Source of the DNA: Ischnura elegans
Taxonomy: Eukaryota; Arthropoda; Insecta; Odonata; Coenagrionidae
Direction: 5' to 3'
Assembly: GCF_921293095.1 (NCBI RefSeq)
Contig: NC_060251.1
Location: 41,211,644-41,275,643 of the forward strand
Length of the DNA: 64,000 nt
Positions 1-21,128 of the stretch are shown one piece after another. The notes beneath the pieces were generated by a model. The model searched no databases, was not told where the DNA came from, and saw only the letters and a list, made by a program, of their open reading frames with translations. The translations under genes and the position numbers were made by a program. The number at the start of each line of letters is the position of its first letter. Position 1 is the first letter of the stretch.

Positions 1-374
1 AAGTAACATCCCATGCTGTCTCTAAGGTAGTGACACTGGCTTCATAGATTAAATATTAGCAGAAGCTTAACTAAATCATCAATAGCTGTATCATGTAACT
101 TGCGACATTGTATCATAAAATATGTATGGCCAAACTTGTGTACATATATAGTAGAATTCTTGAAAAGAGTGATTAATGAATTTATTACATGGTACAACTT
201 CTCCACTTTTGGGGACAGATAAATTTTTTGTATAAAAACCATGGGGTAAAGCATAACTCAATCTAGTATCCTCTAAACATAGGCCATAACCTAATGGCAT
301 CAGGAAATCATTATTTTGTTTATATGCTCACTTCATGAAAAATTCAGTGGTTTTGAAATCTGCTCATGGCCTCC

Positions 375-629
375 CAGTGGCGGATACAGAAAACACTCAA
401 GGGGGGGGGGGTGCAAAAGATATATTGAGTTGCCTTTACTTCTATCGTGATAAAAAATAATCAGGTCACAGGCAGAGTAAAATAAAATTTTTACTAAAGT
501 AATTATACACATATATAAGACAATTCCATCTTATGATATAAAAAAGTCACAATTCTGGTTCTTCAATGTTTGGCAATACGGCTGGACCCACAAGGGAGGG
601 GCGCACGCCCCCATCTGTATCCGCCACTG
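375..629. mobile_element. hAT-type MITE
   Basis: 16-bp terminal inverted repeats CAGTGGCGGATACAGA at both ends. The 8-bp flanks TGGCCTCC (367-374) and TGGCCCCC (630-637) differ at one base. Non-autonomous, 255 bp, with a poly-G run near the left end. Confidence 0.88.
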
Positions 630-3600
630 TGGCCCCCACTAAATCTTGATTTGAGCTGTATCCTAGCCATATCAAATTTAAGGTATTATTCTTTTGGTTT
701 AACTGTAATGCAGTGGGAATTTCTGCTGTACTTGAAGGTCCCATTTGTAAGGGCCCCCATGTGGTTTTTAATTTATTCAAACAGTTGTGAGGGAACAAAA
801 TAATATGCTTAGTAACATTTGGAAAGAGAAACTAGGCTTAACTCATACTTTTTTATTGAACGAATTATTTCTAAATATATAATTGGAATCTAATTTCACT
901 TTTGCTTACAGAGGAGCAGCCATCACTTTTCCCAAGTCATAAGTACTATTGAGTCTACATAGCTGCTTCAGCTTATGATGCAGTAAGGAGAATCCAAGAT
1001 TAGAAGAAATAAGAATATGAGTGAAAATTACTGACACTGTTGATGATCTGCATGATGCTCTCTTTCAATCCTGGAGTTACTCTTTGAGTATAAGGCTAAT
1101 AATGTGTTCTTAGTAATGGACACAATTACTCCTTATCAATGCACAGTGCTTTTTGAACCAAAGTGGACAAAAATGATGGTAGACGTTTTTACAAAGTTAG
1201 AATATTATTGAGCCTTTTTATATTACGAGGATTGTATTGAATGCTGAAATTCTGATATTTCAAGAATTCTTCTTCCCAGTGACGTAAATGCGTGCAAAGG
1301 AAATGTTTGGTGCACAACCACCAGCCCGCCTGTTCTGTGTGGTTTTAGCAATATGGAGAAACCTTATTATGAGGAATGGCTTTTCCCTTCGACTATTTTA
1401 TTTCTGACTTACACATTCATTAGGCCAATGGTTTATTACTCATTGTAAAAAGAAGCTGAAGTATTTTTTTAATGAAATGATTTTTATATTGCATATGATT
1501 AATCTGTTGCAGCATAATTCAATAAACATTTTAAAAATTGAATTGAAGATGTAAAAGACTTAGTTTTTCATCAATCATGATGCTATTCTAAGCCATTAGA
1601 AAGGTTTTAAGGAAACTAAGACATGGATTGAGTGAAAATAAATTAGGCAAGGAGAATTGGTAACCCAGTGTCCTATTGGAGATAGTGGATGAGTGATTGT
1701 TGAGACTACAAGGTGAAGACAAACATAAATTATCCATCCTATTATCTTGGGGATCTATCTATGACCACAGTGAACAATTTTGTAATAGAGCATGGCAGTT
1801 TCACTCTTTCTAGTAGCATGGATAGTGAAATTCTTGACATTTCTGGAAGAACACATCCTTAATAGGATTGAGGAATGATCACATTGACGTCAAAGGAATT
1901 TTTGTCCACTGCAGATTCTTTGTAGCTGTGTCAAATAGAGAGCTGTTTCATAAAAACTTATCAAATTGTGGAATGTAAAATCTGCCAGGTATTCCAAAAT
2001 TTACTGGAATGAAGTTAGTGTCGTGCGCAGTTACAAAGAGTTTACCAATACATCCACTAATTGTGGAATAATGTTATGATTTCATTTGCATTACCTTAGT
2101 AGATTGGGAACACTTAGATAAATATAGATTATACTGCTTTAGCACCTGCCATGGCCCAATGGGATCTGCCGTTTTGCAGTACAGTCGACCCCTGCATTAA
2201 AAATGGGCTCTGCTCAAGATAGATTTGGATAATGTCCCCTGCTGATTTTGCATGCTCATTGCTCACTTGAAATTTCGAGTTTTGCTGATAATTTTTTTTA
2301 GGTCACATGCACTAAATGCCATAAATTATGTAATTTTATGCTTTTTAATTCACATGAAACACATTTAACATAGCAAAATTTACATGTACTGATGGTCTTT
2401 GAAGTGATTCTTTGTATGGAAATAATGTTGATTCAACACACGATGGGTTTCACTTAATGATCGGTCCTCAGAAACTTACTAAAATTGTAAAGCAAAGGTC
2501 TATTGTATACCTTCTATACTTTCAGTGGTGAGTATAGATAACAATTTTGGTGGAAAGCCAAGACCAACGTTAGCAATGGTTAAGGAATCTGCGCATGAGC
2601 TATCTCTCTCTCTCTCACAAGAGCTATGTGGCTCTATTTTGAGGGGGGTGAGTAGGCTTCCCAAGCTCACAAAGTGCTCCCTTCGCTATGGTCATGATCC
2701 TGTGTGGTAGATAAACTCATTTAGAAAACATGTATATCAATGAAAAATAGGCTTGAAAATATTTGGAAGTAACATTTTCACTATATTACCTCTCAATATG
2801 GGCAATACCTCTTACAATGTGTGGTATTTATAGTGTGGGTGAGCTTCAACTGAGCAAAGTGGGCTTGAATTTAAGGTGAGCTGATGAAGTGAAAGAAATT
2901 CATCAAAGATTACTCCTAGCAGCTGTGTTTTTCATAAGAGAACATGTACAGGATATGAATGTGTCTATTCCCGGCGAGTTCATGGGCAGGTGGGGTTAGC
3001 TTAGAGTTCTAATTTGACCAATCCCTATACGATCCTACTCTTTCTATCCTGTAAAGAAACCTTACAAGAAATCATTCTGGAATCCGGGAGCAGGTACCTG
3101 GACCCCTCGTCTTTTATAACCCCTCTTAGCGGTAAGGGACAGCGGTCATACAATTGTTTATCCCGTCAGGTTTCGAAATAAATATTTGTTCATTTCTCAA
3201 GAAAAATAAACTAAGAATTGAATTCTTGGTCTTTTGAACAGCATTTACAAATTTTAAACGAAATTCTACGATAAATATTAACTGATATCTTGAGTTATGT
3301 ATTAAAATCAACATGGAAATTGTTGCATTAAATGCGTTAATATTGGCCATAGAACTTTGCTTAAAATTTGACAATGCTCATAAAAAAATGAGGAATTCAA
3401 TTCAAAGTCTGCAATTTACGTGCAAGCAACAATTATCCATATGATAAATACACATAAGCAATATATAAGTTGACTGCGAACCAGTGCCCCCAGGTATGGT
3501 CGTAAACCAGGAAAGGAGGGAGCACAACTACTCTCGGAGTCCGAGATAATGATAAGTCCCAGCGTGGAGGGGTCGAAAAAGGTTCAGCGAGACCCTTCTT

Positions 3601-4863
3601 AACGAATGCCCTCCAAAAATGCCCGTACCACGAGAAAGAAGAGTCTCTTGGGGCTCAGTACAGCAGTCATGCTATGACGAAAACTCCGCCGTCTCGAAGG
3701 GGTTAAGGTATCTATCTATGCAATTTAACTTTTTTATTTCACCACCTTAACAACGTTTAAAAATAATTGATTAGTAATTGATACATATTTAAAAGCCACT
3801 TGTGAACCCTAATCAGACCTCAGAGAATTCCCTTAGAGGTATTGAATACCGCATAGGCACTGTGGAAAGTAAAGAACTTACCCCTCCTCTTCCCACCGAA
3901 ACAACTTCATAATTCCGCCCCCTACCTTGCCACTCCCTTCCCCACTTGGAGAGACCTATCATAAATCCTAGTTACACCCATGCCTCGGATATACTTAATA
4001 ATTATTCTTCATTTATTGGCTTTTCTGAAAAAATGATTTCAGTTTCCTAAATCATCATTTTTCTTTTCTCAAAAAGGTATTCTCCTTGGCGACAAGGCAG
4101 GAATACTGATTTAAATTCGTCAAAATTAATTTTCATGGGTTTTGATTAATATATCCTTGAGACATAAAACAAAGCAAGATCAATTTTAGCATTGAGTTCA
4201 ATTGAATTCTTAATTCCAGTGTACAGTAATGAAGTGAAATTATTAACATGGCAAGATTGGTCAAAAAAGAAATATGTACCGTTAAAAGAGAGAATTTTGC
4301 TGAAGATGACAAATTAATTCTTTGGGAAAGTATAAGAAAGGAGTAATATGGAACCTAATATTTCTTAGCAACATACGATAAAACATTTTTAAAAATCGTA
4401 AGCTTCACAGATCCAGCGATCGAGTAATTAAAAAATAACAGAAAAAATGCTCAGAATGAGGAAAGATTTGGTTGTAAATTACTTTGGGTCAGTCACTTAT
4501 ATAATACCCAGGATCAATCAACATAGTTCCCGCCCACCCTAAGGCATGAGTAAGAAAAATAGCAATTGTATAAATTATAAACTTGGGGAGGTGAAACAAT
4601 TCTCCCACTTGGGATTCCAAGAGACTAAGAAGCAGACAAAGTAGGAGAGAAATAGTGAGTAGGAAACATGAAAAAAGAGGGCTTCGTGTCAATAGTACAA
4701 AAGTGGGTGACTCAGTAAAGTTATCACTGAGGCTAGCCGTAGTATACTTAAATTAGCTTTGTATTTTTTTTCCCAGTTGCAACATTTTACAAAAATACCC
4801 TTCACATTGGGGGTATCCCAGGAAAAAGGATGGCACTAAGAGGGTTAAAGATGAAAATAGGTA
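630..4863. other. Intergenic, only an old MITE recognised
   Basis: Apart from the element at 2182-2505 I see no gene. The stretch at about 2.95-3.70 kb is less AT-rich, with rows of CG-containing words, and could be an unrecognised repeat. Confidence 0.4.
2182..2505. mobile_element. Old pogo/Tigger-like MITE
   Basis: Left end CAGTCGACCCCTGCATTA, right end complement CAATAGACCTTTGCTTTA, flanked by TA on both sides. Degenerate termini suggest age. Confidence 0.5.
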
Positions 4864-5035
4864 CAGTGAAACCTCGATTTTACATTCCCCCATTATACAT
4901 TTTCCCTGATTTTGCAGTTTTTATCAGGTCCCAAACCATACCGCCTTTAAATAATGATACTCTATTTTACAATATCCTCAATTTTGCACTTTTTGTAAGT
5001 GGTCCATTCAAAAGTGTAAAATAGAGGTTTCACTT
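4864..5035. mobile_element. Tigger-like MITE, 172 bp
   Basis: Terminal repeats CAGTGAAACCTCGATTTTAC and AAGTGAAACCTCTATTTTAC (right end complement), flanked by TA at 4862-4863 and 5036-5037. No coding capacity. The right terminus has lost the leading C by substitution. Confidence 0.8.
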
Positions 5036-5279
5036 TATATGTATATAAGTTTTGAAGTTGGGAAGCAATTTATTAGGACTCCCATGTGGTGGATGATTCT
5101 GTAAGGTATGGAGGCATAGGTGGTGATAGCAGTGGAGAAATCAACGTTGGAAGCTTTCAAATGTTGTGTTATAGAAGAATGCGATGGAGATCAAATGAAC
5201 AGATTGTATGAGTAATTCAGAAGTTTTAGGAAGAGTAGGAGAGGAATCTTTTGAAACGTTGGGTAGAAATGGGACAATA

Positions 5280-5896
5280 GGGTGGTTTCCTATTTTTTTA
5301 AATTGCCTAAATCAAAAGATTATTACTCCTCCAGTACCCTTTTAGATTTTTAAATGACGATATCTATTTTTTACGATTAAATGAAGAAATAAAATTTTCA
5401 AGCACACGAAAACCCGATGGCTAAGTATGAATGCCCATGTGACATCATTCTGGTTCTGGCTGCTGCCACACGAGTCTACCTTGGTGTGAGACTATGAGCG
5501 CTGCTTCGATGTAGGCTGCCAGCAGGTAGCGCTTGGCTTAAATAAGGATTATTAATGCCCTATCAGATGAAGGTAACTTTTTGACCATGGGCAATTTCAA
5601 TAGGTTATTATTAAGAGGTGTTTCCTTGAGCTCTGTGCCTAATGCATGCATTGGTAATCTCAGACGATGTAAAACTCTTGACTACTTGTATAGCATCTGG
5701 GTCCCTGTGACATCAGGTGGAGTGGCAACGCATGGGCACCAATTTGGCCTTTTTCAAATGAGGTTAAAATAGACCATTAACATCCGTTTAAACTGGGATT
5801 TCTAAAACCAAATAATTTGTATATTATGAATACGCTAATGGTGGGTAACGAATTGCAATCAATGCCTTTCATTTCCTTTGATGAAGGAAAATACCC
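5280..5896. mobile_element. TA-flanked MITE, copy 1
   Basis: 617 bp with terminal repeats GGGTGGTTTCC and GGAAAATACCC, flanked by TA. Its whole length matches 50340-51000, including TTTTTAAATGACGATATCTA and ATAATTTGTATATTATGAAT. TA target sites fit Tc1/mariner-type transposition. Confidence 0.85.
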
Positions 5897-5898
5897 TA

Positions 5899-6545
5899 TT
5901 AAATCAGGCACATCATGAGACACGATGGTCTTATGAAAATTATCATCGAAGGACATGCAGAAGGGAAGAACTTTAGAGGTAGGTCATGGATGAGATACAT
6001 AGAGCAGGTAGTGAAGGATGTACACCAAGTTGCAGCAATAAGGGCGCGTCAGACCCCGCAGCGCGGGGAAGCCCTGGCCAAAGGGGGCCCTCGTGATGAG
6101 TAGGGAAAAAAATACCGTAATTCTCGGAATAGTCCCCCCCCCCTAATTTTGAGGCTTCAGTATCGGGAAAAGTAAAAAAAATATGTGTGAATATAGTCCC
6201 CCCTTTACTTTTACCACAGGCATTTTTGGAAAAAAGGGGGGACTATATTGAGACATATATGGCAATAATCAGTAAGCAATGCTATAAATTACACTTTCTT
6301 AATCATAAGTAGGTTTATATAGAATAGAAAGCCTTTAATTCATTTCCATTAATACGAACAGCTTATATAGGGGCCCCTTAAATATTTTCGTGGGGGGCCC
6401 CGAAAACAAAGGAAATCTTTAGTGCCGCTACTGTCTATACTAGAAGAAATATGTAATGGCTAAAGCAAAAGCAGATAGGAAAATTGAGTGGAGGGCTGAA
6501 TCAAACCAATCTTAAGATTGGTGACTGTTGATGATGATGAGCACA
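5899..6545 (+). mobile_element. RTE-like LINE 3' end, interrupted
   Basis: RHDGLMKIIIEGHAEGK and RSWMRYIEQVVKDV match the C terminus of the common endonuclease-reverse transcriptase (HDSLLKTI.EG...RGR). The reading resumes at about 6,440 with ADRKIEWRAESNQS and a TGATGATGATGA tail typical of RTE. About 400 bp of unrelated G/C-rich sequence splits the two halves. Confidence 0.65.
6190..6249. repeat. 17-bp-arm hairpin in the insert within the RTE fragment
   Basis: AATATAGTCCCCCCTTT (6190-6206) and its perfect complement AAAGGGGGGACTATATT (6233-6249). A related AATAGTCCCCCC lies upstream at about 6,128. Probably part of a MITE. Confidence 0.7.
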
Positions 6546-6695
6546 ATTTCATATGAGGGCAGAATGGGAGCAGTAATTGATATTCTTGAGATCATCCCTC
6601 GCTAACACCCCTGTCCCTCCCCTAAGGGTAGTCATGTGATCAACCTTTGCCCACTTAAATTGGGTATAGTTTGAGACAGTATGGTCCATGCGATA

Positions 6696-6937
6696 GGGCA
6701 GATACAGGATTTCTTGCTCGGGGTACGACAGGCAAACGGTCTTCTCATATTAGAGACTAAAAAACAACATAAAACAATTACTGTATGAAATATTCACTTT
6801 AATATGAAATTTAATGATTGAGTCTCCATAATAAACAAAACAAATTTAATGATGACCATTCTTGTCTATTTTTCAAGCATCTGGGTGGGGGAAGGGGTCT
6901 CATGCCCCCATGACCCCCTCCTAATTCTGTCTATTAT
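6696..6937. mobile_element. Degenerate hAT-like MITE
   Basis: Left GGGCAGATACAGGATTTCTT and right CCCCCTCCTAATTCTGTC resemble hAT MITE ends (GATACAGGA versus TCCTAATTCTGTC). There is no readable duplication. Confidence 0.3.
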
Positions 6938-7342
6938 TATGGGCTGTTAGCTAAAAGACCTGAGAAGGTCTGGACCCATTTTTGATATCAGCTTCTCCTC
7001 ATCCTACTGTCAGTCTGCTCAAAAGTTTGAGTTCACTTGTGTGCTCAAAGTATGTATTCAGGTCAGCATAATTTTATTTTATTCCCATTCCACTGAAAAC
7101 AGGTCATATTGGCCGGCAAATAAACATAACATAAAACATTAGTTGTCAATTTCCTTTCCATTCGTTTACTGCCACTACGACACAAGCATATGCACATATT
7201 CCATTCATTTTCAATAAGCTCAATGAGAAACTGGCATCTGAAATTAGGGAAGAAGCTTCAAATGTGAAAATTACATAACGTGAGTGAAATTACAGAGTGT
7301 GACACAATGCTCACTAATCCTAGCCAGCATTGCGTGTCACAT

Positions 7343-7606
7343 CAGGGGCACAACATATGGGGTCAAGGGAGACATTGCCTCCCCAAGCATGATGCAGGGG
7401 GCTAGCCCCCTTCCAATGCTGCAAAAAATTTATTTTAAGAAGATGAGACTCCACTTCCCCCCTTTATGTCTAGAATAGAATTCAGGAGAAATTTGACCAT
7501 TTATATAATCTGGGAGGTGCAACAAAAGGAGGGGAGCAAACATTCCTCCCTAGAAGGAGAGTTTGCCTCCCCTACCCCCATGGCTCAGAGGGCTGCTGCA
7601 CCCTTG
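7343..7606. mobile_element. hAT-type MITE
   Basis: Left tip CAGGGGCACAAC, right tip complement CAAGGGTGCAGC. Flanks TGTCACAT (7335-7342) and TATCACAT (7607-7614) match at 7 of 8 bases. 264 bp, no coding capacity. Confidence 0.75.
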
Positions 7607-7746
7607 TATCACATTCTGAGGAAGATATAAGGGGTGCATTCAGAGGGAATGAGAGCTCAGAGCTCTTGCTCACTACAGGAGCACAATTATTCTCATCCTC
7701 ATTGAATTGAAAAAGTTGACTGGTCATCACCCAGCAACAGACGGAC

Positions 7747-7991
7747 AGCTAGAAATTAAGGCTGGGGGGATTTTTGGCTCAAATAATAATTCCCCCTGAT
7801 AAGTTCTCAGATAAATGGTTCAAAATGGTGAGTTTTACGGTGCTCTGAAGGATATTTCATTAATACTTACGCCATTCTGTAAGTAATATTTACCCAATTA
7901 TGTAAAATGGATTCTATTTTAAAATTTCTCTGAGTTCTGGGTGGAGGGGTGTTTTATCCCCCAAATCCCCCCTCCCTTGCTGCCCCACTGT
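7747..7991. mobile_element. Degenerate hAT-like MITE
   Basis: Left GCTAGAAATTAAGGCTGGGG and right CTGCCCCACTG resemble the ends of the other elements here, but the left tip and the target-site duplication are not readable. Confidence 0.35.
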
Positions 7992-9599
7992 CTAGCAACA
8001 CACCTTTGACCAAATAGAACTAATATTTGAGCCCTGTGAATCAGTTACAAATGCTCAGGCAAGTAATGGCTGAAAATACCTCTCCAAGAATTAGCTGAGT
8101 GCTCACAATGAGGTGCTACATAGCATTTGCATTCAGAAGGGGGAAATTTCACAGCTATTGCGGTAGTGCTGTGGGCACTCACTCCCCCTTAATGCACCCA
8201 AGGAATCTGAAGGAGAGGTGTATCTAGTGGGTGTGCCAGTGGTATTGCTGGTGCTTGTGAACTGAAGTATGTACAATAAATATTTTAAAATTAGATGCAT
8301 ATGATCATTTCTAATAATGGGATTTGTAACATAATCGATCTCTAGTGTTCTCTAATAAGTATACTTATAAGTGACGATGCTGCATAAAGGAACAAAATAT
8401 GACAGGAGCAAAATACATTATGACTACAGAGTAAATCAGTGTGACTGGGTATACTTGACCCTCTTAGTAATTAAATTTCCAAGAGTTGATGACAGTTTCT
8501 GCAATGAGATCCCCAGAACTATGTAGAAACTCAACCCATAGTGTGGGGAATTTCTGAAATTATTGCAATTAGCTAACCTCATAGCCATCTGATTTAAACG
8601 AAGTACACAAATATATTTGAGACTTAAAATGGAAATTTCAAATTACTAGGTAAGACAGCTTTTGAGGTAAGAGCAAGGACTCTCTGCCAATAATGACTGG
8701 AATGAAGTCTCATCCACTTTCAACAGGAACTTCAATGCATTGGCACTAAGCTGACAACTATACTTAAGACTTCATAAACATTAAATGCAATAACTTATGG
8801 ATGAAAACTGTTATTTATTACTTAAATTCCCGACAAAACATGACGTATCCACAGAAAATGTAACTAGAGCTAGGTACCTACCTACAATGAGAAGTTGGAT
8901 AATCATAAACTCGTCACGATATAATTCGGTGATCACTTACACGAGCAAACAATTCAAATAAGTCATAAAAATAAATTAAGAGACGAAAAAGACAAGAAAA
9001 ATCTTAGAACGTACATTCAATGGCGAACTCGCCAAGAACAAATTCACAAATTCGATAGGCAGTCGAGACTTTGCTCGTAACCGTAAGAATGGTATTCTTG
9101 AAAAAGAAAGGAAAAAAAATTTAAATAGTTACCAGTCACTGAAATCATAATAGCAAATTTTTTGAAACACATGCATAGGTGGTTCAGCTAAATTAATTGA
9201 TATTCTTTAGCAATATATCTGAAATTACCGCCGTGAATAACTCGAAACAAAAGAGTTCTGTTGGGCAATACGATTATTACATTGATTGATATCGCTCATG
9301 CCATTATTGCTGAGGTTTTCCTCGAGCTCACCCCCAGTGAGCATTACTTTATCGGCAGATTGGGGTTGTATTTCGCACAACGACAAACACTTAGCGATCA
9401 TTAACCCTAAAGAGGGAATAACGGGTATACCAACCTTGGTGATGCTGTACTAGGCTGGAAGCGATAGGAGTGCATTATTTTCCCGATTTTTTAAGATAAT
9501 TTCTCGTAGATTTTATTAAATACAAAATATCAGCAATTAATTTCAGAAATACGACCGGGAAAGTTGCTTTTCACCACGACACGACGACAGAATACAACC
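7992..9599. other. Intergenic upstream of UBE2D, nothing recognised
   Basis: AT-rich with no splice-flanked reading frame, no inverted repeats with duplications, and no RNA gene that I can support. Confidence 0.5.
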
Positions 9600-9976
9600 G
9601 AAAATACTACGATGCAACGTTTATGAACGATACCATCTCGTGGCAGAAATCCTTACTAATCGGTACACGAGGAAGAAGGGAAATTGTAAGTTGTAGCGAA
9701 TTCTAAGTAAAATAGTTCTTGGTGCTTTATTTATATGAGATCTGAAAATGTGTTGAATTATGGAGACTTAATGATAATTTAATGTGAAGCGAAAAGATCC
9801 GATTGTCTGCGCAACCATCATTTCAACAGTTTCTCTTGCCCTCCTGTAAATTAGCACAATATCACTGCGCCTTGTGACTGGAGGTTCGGCCATCTTACAT
9901 TACCTAATCAGTAGACTTTCGGAAGGAGTTTCGTTGCCTGTGGCAGACCTGCAAATTCAATTACACAGCTGTTGTG
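9600..9976 (+). promoter_or_regulatory. Presumed promoter and 5' UTR region of UBE2D
   Basis: Sequence directly upstream of the UBE2D start codon. I see no convincing TATA box at a fixed distance, so the transcription start is not assigned. The placement is inferred only from the start codon and the lack of another upstream splice acceptor needed for the reading frame. Confidence 0.35.
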
Positions 9977-17724
<7,748 letters not shown>

Positions 17725-18291
17725 TGGCAATAATGTGATGCTGAATCTGCTGTCTAACATTTTCTAAAGGAACAACCTGACTCTGGTGTTCTCTTTATCT
17801 GGCAATGCCATTATTTGTTTCTTCCCCTGGTTCCCGATTTTGTTTTTTTATTAAAAAGCATATCTTGTTCCAAAAAATATAATCCCAACCCTTATCCAAT
17901 CATTATCTCCATTTCATCCTTCCCACTACTCGCACATACAATTGGGTGGTTCAGGGAATTATTGGATTGCGTTACTTTGGAGTAAAATTTTAACTGCATT
18001 ATGAGCTCTCCAGTGATGACCACGAGCAATGAGGACTCCTTGCCTTGATAGGAGTTTCATAGTGATTTTGGCATAAGTATGGTTTTAACCCTGAATTTTG
18101 AGTTTTGTAAAGTATTTCCAGTTTCCTCCATATTCTTTCATGCGAAAGGACTTACCTTCAAAGTGTAAATTTAATTTTTTTGAAATGAGCAAGTGTAAAA
18201 ATTGTGAAACAACATTGTTTTTTTTCTTTATATTTTTGTTGTCTTTCATTTAGGTGAAACTCCTGTAATCGTACCTTATGTTATACTGGTG

Positions 18292-18297
18292 AATAAA
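18292..18297 (+). terminator. Poly(A) signal AATAAA for UBE2D
   Basis: AATAAA about 570 bp after the UBE2D stop codon. It is the best-placed canonical signal on the plus strand and would give a 3' UTR of roughly 0.6 kb. Confidence 0.6.
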
Positions 18298-18387
18298 TAA
18301 TGAATAATTGACGGTTAGTTATTTCGTGGAGGGAATACAGGGAGGAAATCGTAGAGTAATTTTAAATGATTTGATGTCCGTGAGGAA

Positions 18388-18521
18388 GAATTGGAGAAGT
18401 TCGGCAAATGGTTTATCAAAGACTAATTGCTTACTCTAGTGTAATTGGTTTTCCCATCTTAGTACTGTGTGCTTACCTCTGCACCTGTAAGGTGATTTTG
18501 AATTGTAGCTCTTGGGTGTGA
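18388..18521 (+). repeat. Direct repeat copy 2 (downstream of UBE2D)
   Basis: Second copy of the block at 16898-17031, just past the UBE2D poly(A) signal. The two copies bracket coding exons 5 and 6. Confidence 0.8.
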
Positions 18522-20959
18522 GGCAAGACTACGTGTAATTCCTCTTTAAAAATTGACTTGTGGATGTGTGAAAAAATGTGGCAGTGAAGTCATGTTTTGG
18601 TAGGACTGTTTACAAGAGCTAGTTGCATCAGGTGGAGATGCCAACAGAGCTATTGTGGTTTGGTGGTGATAGTAATTAAAGCTTACTGGGCTGAATTGAT
18701 AACAATTTTTGAACAGTTTCACTGTGGCCATTGGAGTACTCCCAAGAAATTATCCTTGTGTCTCATGTAATCCAGTTGAAAACCTTTGTAAGAGTGCTTG
18801 ACAGCCCGCCCTGCCCACCTTGGTTCTAGGAAAGGGATGGCAGTGAAAAAACAAGCTAGTGGTTTTGGGAGTCGTGTTTAAGCAGTTTAACTGCTAGGGA
18901 AAATGCCTTCCCCATTTTCTTCATGCCCTTAGTCCAATGTCTGCAGAAAGCATTTCACTTATGTATAAATTTCAGTTTTTAAAAATCAAATGCAAAGTCG
19001 TTAGAGCGGTAGAAGATTGTTTGGCACATGGAATTTCCCATAGTTCAGGAACAAAGAGTGCAGCGCTTGGTGGCATTGTTTCCTAATTATTATTATTTAA
19101 ATGTTATGCAGATGTAAATTAAGGGATTTGTGTATGTATGTTAATATAAGAGTCATGGTTACATGACAAAGGTCAATTTTCATTTGGCCTTGATAGGTAT
19201 TGTAATGTTGAAAGTATAGGCTCAAGCAGATAGTAATTTCTGCATATCATTTTGGAAATTGTCTCATGTCATTTCCCCATTTACTTAGTGCTAATTTGTA
19301 TGTAATTAATCATTTTGAATTTGACCTCTTTAAAATATTCAAATGGCAATCATTGGAGAACCTCTGTCAGGACTCCTTTACATCTTCAAATCAGGAAATT
19401 CGTTAAGGGGTATTTAATTGAGCAGTATGAAGGGGAATGGATTGTATCCTTACCGAAATGTGAAAAACGAAAACCAAACTTGAGAAATAAATGAGAAGAC
19501 TTGATGTGAGAAATTTATTACTCCTGCACGTTTCCTATACTAGTTTTTAATGTGATGAAAGTCGTGCCTTTATTGTGTTTGGGGCCTTACAGAATGGGAT
19601 GGAAGTGTGAAGATTGCAGAAGGCATGTACATTATTAAATGAAGGCAGTATTCCCAGTCGAGGAAAGTTCAGCAAAGCTTAGGTATTATTCGTGCGTCTG
19701 TTATTCCTATATTTAAGTATGCCAGAGTGATGGGTGGAACACAAGCGTCAGACGCCACCCCTCTGATATGTGTGGAGGTGGAGGCTACCTCATCAAGATG
19801 CCGTGTCTTCTGTGAGGGGAAGTTCACTCCCTCCGAATTTGGATCACCAGGCCTTGAGTGCTTAATCGTTATCGTCTGCAGAATTTTTTCTCGGCGGTGA
19901 AGGCAATCATACTATGACGTTGTCAAGTTCAAAACTCGTAAAACCTTACGCAGAAGCCTCATTTAATAATGAGGCGCGGAGATTTCTGCATTTCATTTGT
20001 TTATCAAGTATTTGAAGGCAAAAAAAATCCATCGGTTCCGTGGTCTAGGATTACACAGAAGCCGAAAGAAATGCTTAATGACTTCATTTGGATCGGTAAA
20101 GTTACCTTGCGTGATTCATCGGTGACGTTCCAATCTTGTTCTCGTACATGCTGTGTCACGTACCGCCTAAAGGTTATCGCCTGGATCTTGTGATGTGGTA
20201 CCGTTGCCTTTAGCCATTAACGGTAAATGCAGTTCTAACTTACTTGGTGTATAGTTTCGTAACTAGTTGGAACCGTGATGGAGAAAATAATGACTTAATG
20301 TAAACACTGCCTTACTATTAAAGAACAGATCAATTTCACCAAAGTTCCGCTCCGATTTCTTCGTAGTATTATGGTCTGAAGGTTTGTGTCAAGGTAAAGA
20401 GGTGATACGGTCTTTTACCTTATTTAGATGTTTCACTGTAGCTTAAATTTTGTGTTCTGTTTTATAACTGATACATCCTCTTTTGCATCGAAAATCTATA
20501 TTAGTGCTCAGCTAACCAAAGCTTCGGAGATCCTTGACCCACTTACGACTTAGGTCGTCTGCTGTACAGAAATAGCTCTAGAATTTTGACTTGTCTATTC
20601 ATGACTTACGCAGTTGTCACTTACGGGCTATTATTCTGGGAATGCTAAAGAGGAGTGGATATGATGTTTTTGAAGTAGTACTCTCAAGTTCCTGAAACAT
20701 TTTGACAAGCCCAGGGCGTTCGTGTATGATGCAACTGGATTATCTGTAATAATCTTTTTCAGATCCTTTTTTTTAGTTAGGATTACATTGACCGTAAAGT
20801 ACTGCATACTGGTATTTGTAATTAGTTCAATGCATGTTTTGAATTAGTGTTGCGCATAGCATGACGAATATTTCAAGAGCGTTGATAGTGACATTTAATG
20901 AATTCTCATAGGGATACAGTTGTCAGAATTCCAGAGTTGTTTTAAGCGTTTAATCCCAT

Positions 20960-20965
20960 TTTATT
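20960..20965 (-). terminator. Poly(A) signal AATAAA for the coiled-coil gene
   Basis: TTTATT on the plus strand, read as AATAAA on the minus strand, 164 bp past the stop codon. It supports exon 21 as terminal. Confidence 0.6.
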
Positions 20966-21128
20966 TAGTCTATAGAATAAATGTGGATGACTTCCTGGGC
21001 AAGTCAATTTGAAATATCTTACGTATTTTTTTTATGAGATATTTTCGGGTAGATATTCTTAACTCATAGGTTTTTATCATTCCAAATTAGAAATCTTCGC
21101 CATTTCTTCTCTCTGACTCAATTATTCG

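Larger units (their letters stand above)
17725..20959. other. UBE2D 3' UTR and convergent intergenic region
   Basis: 3' UTR up to about 18.32 kb, then a 134-bp repeat copy (18388-18521), then no coding signal that I can support. The stretch near 19.73-19.93 kb is richer in GC but I do not recognise it. The poly(A) signal of the minus-strand gene closes the region. Confidence 0.5.

Noticed and set aside
2604-2618. TCTC simple repeat
   Set aside because: Too short to be more than ordinary low-complexity sequence.
2950-3720. Less AT-rich stretch as a possible gene or LTR
   Set aside because: No splice-flanked open frame and no TG...CA ends with duplication; left as unassigned.
19969-20193. A 74-codon plus-strand ORF between the convergent genes
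   Set aside because: No splice-compatible partner and no motif; probably chance.
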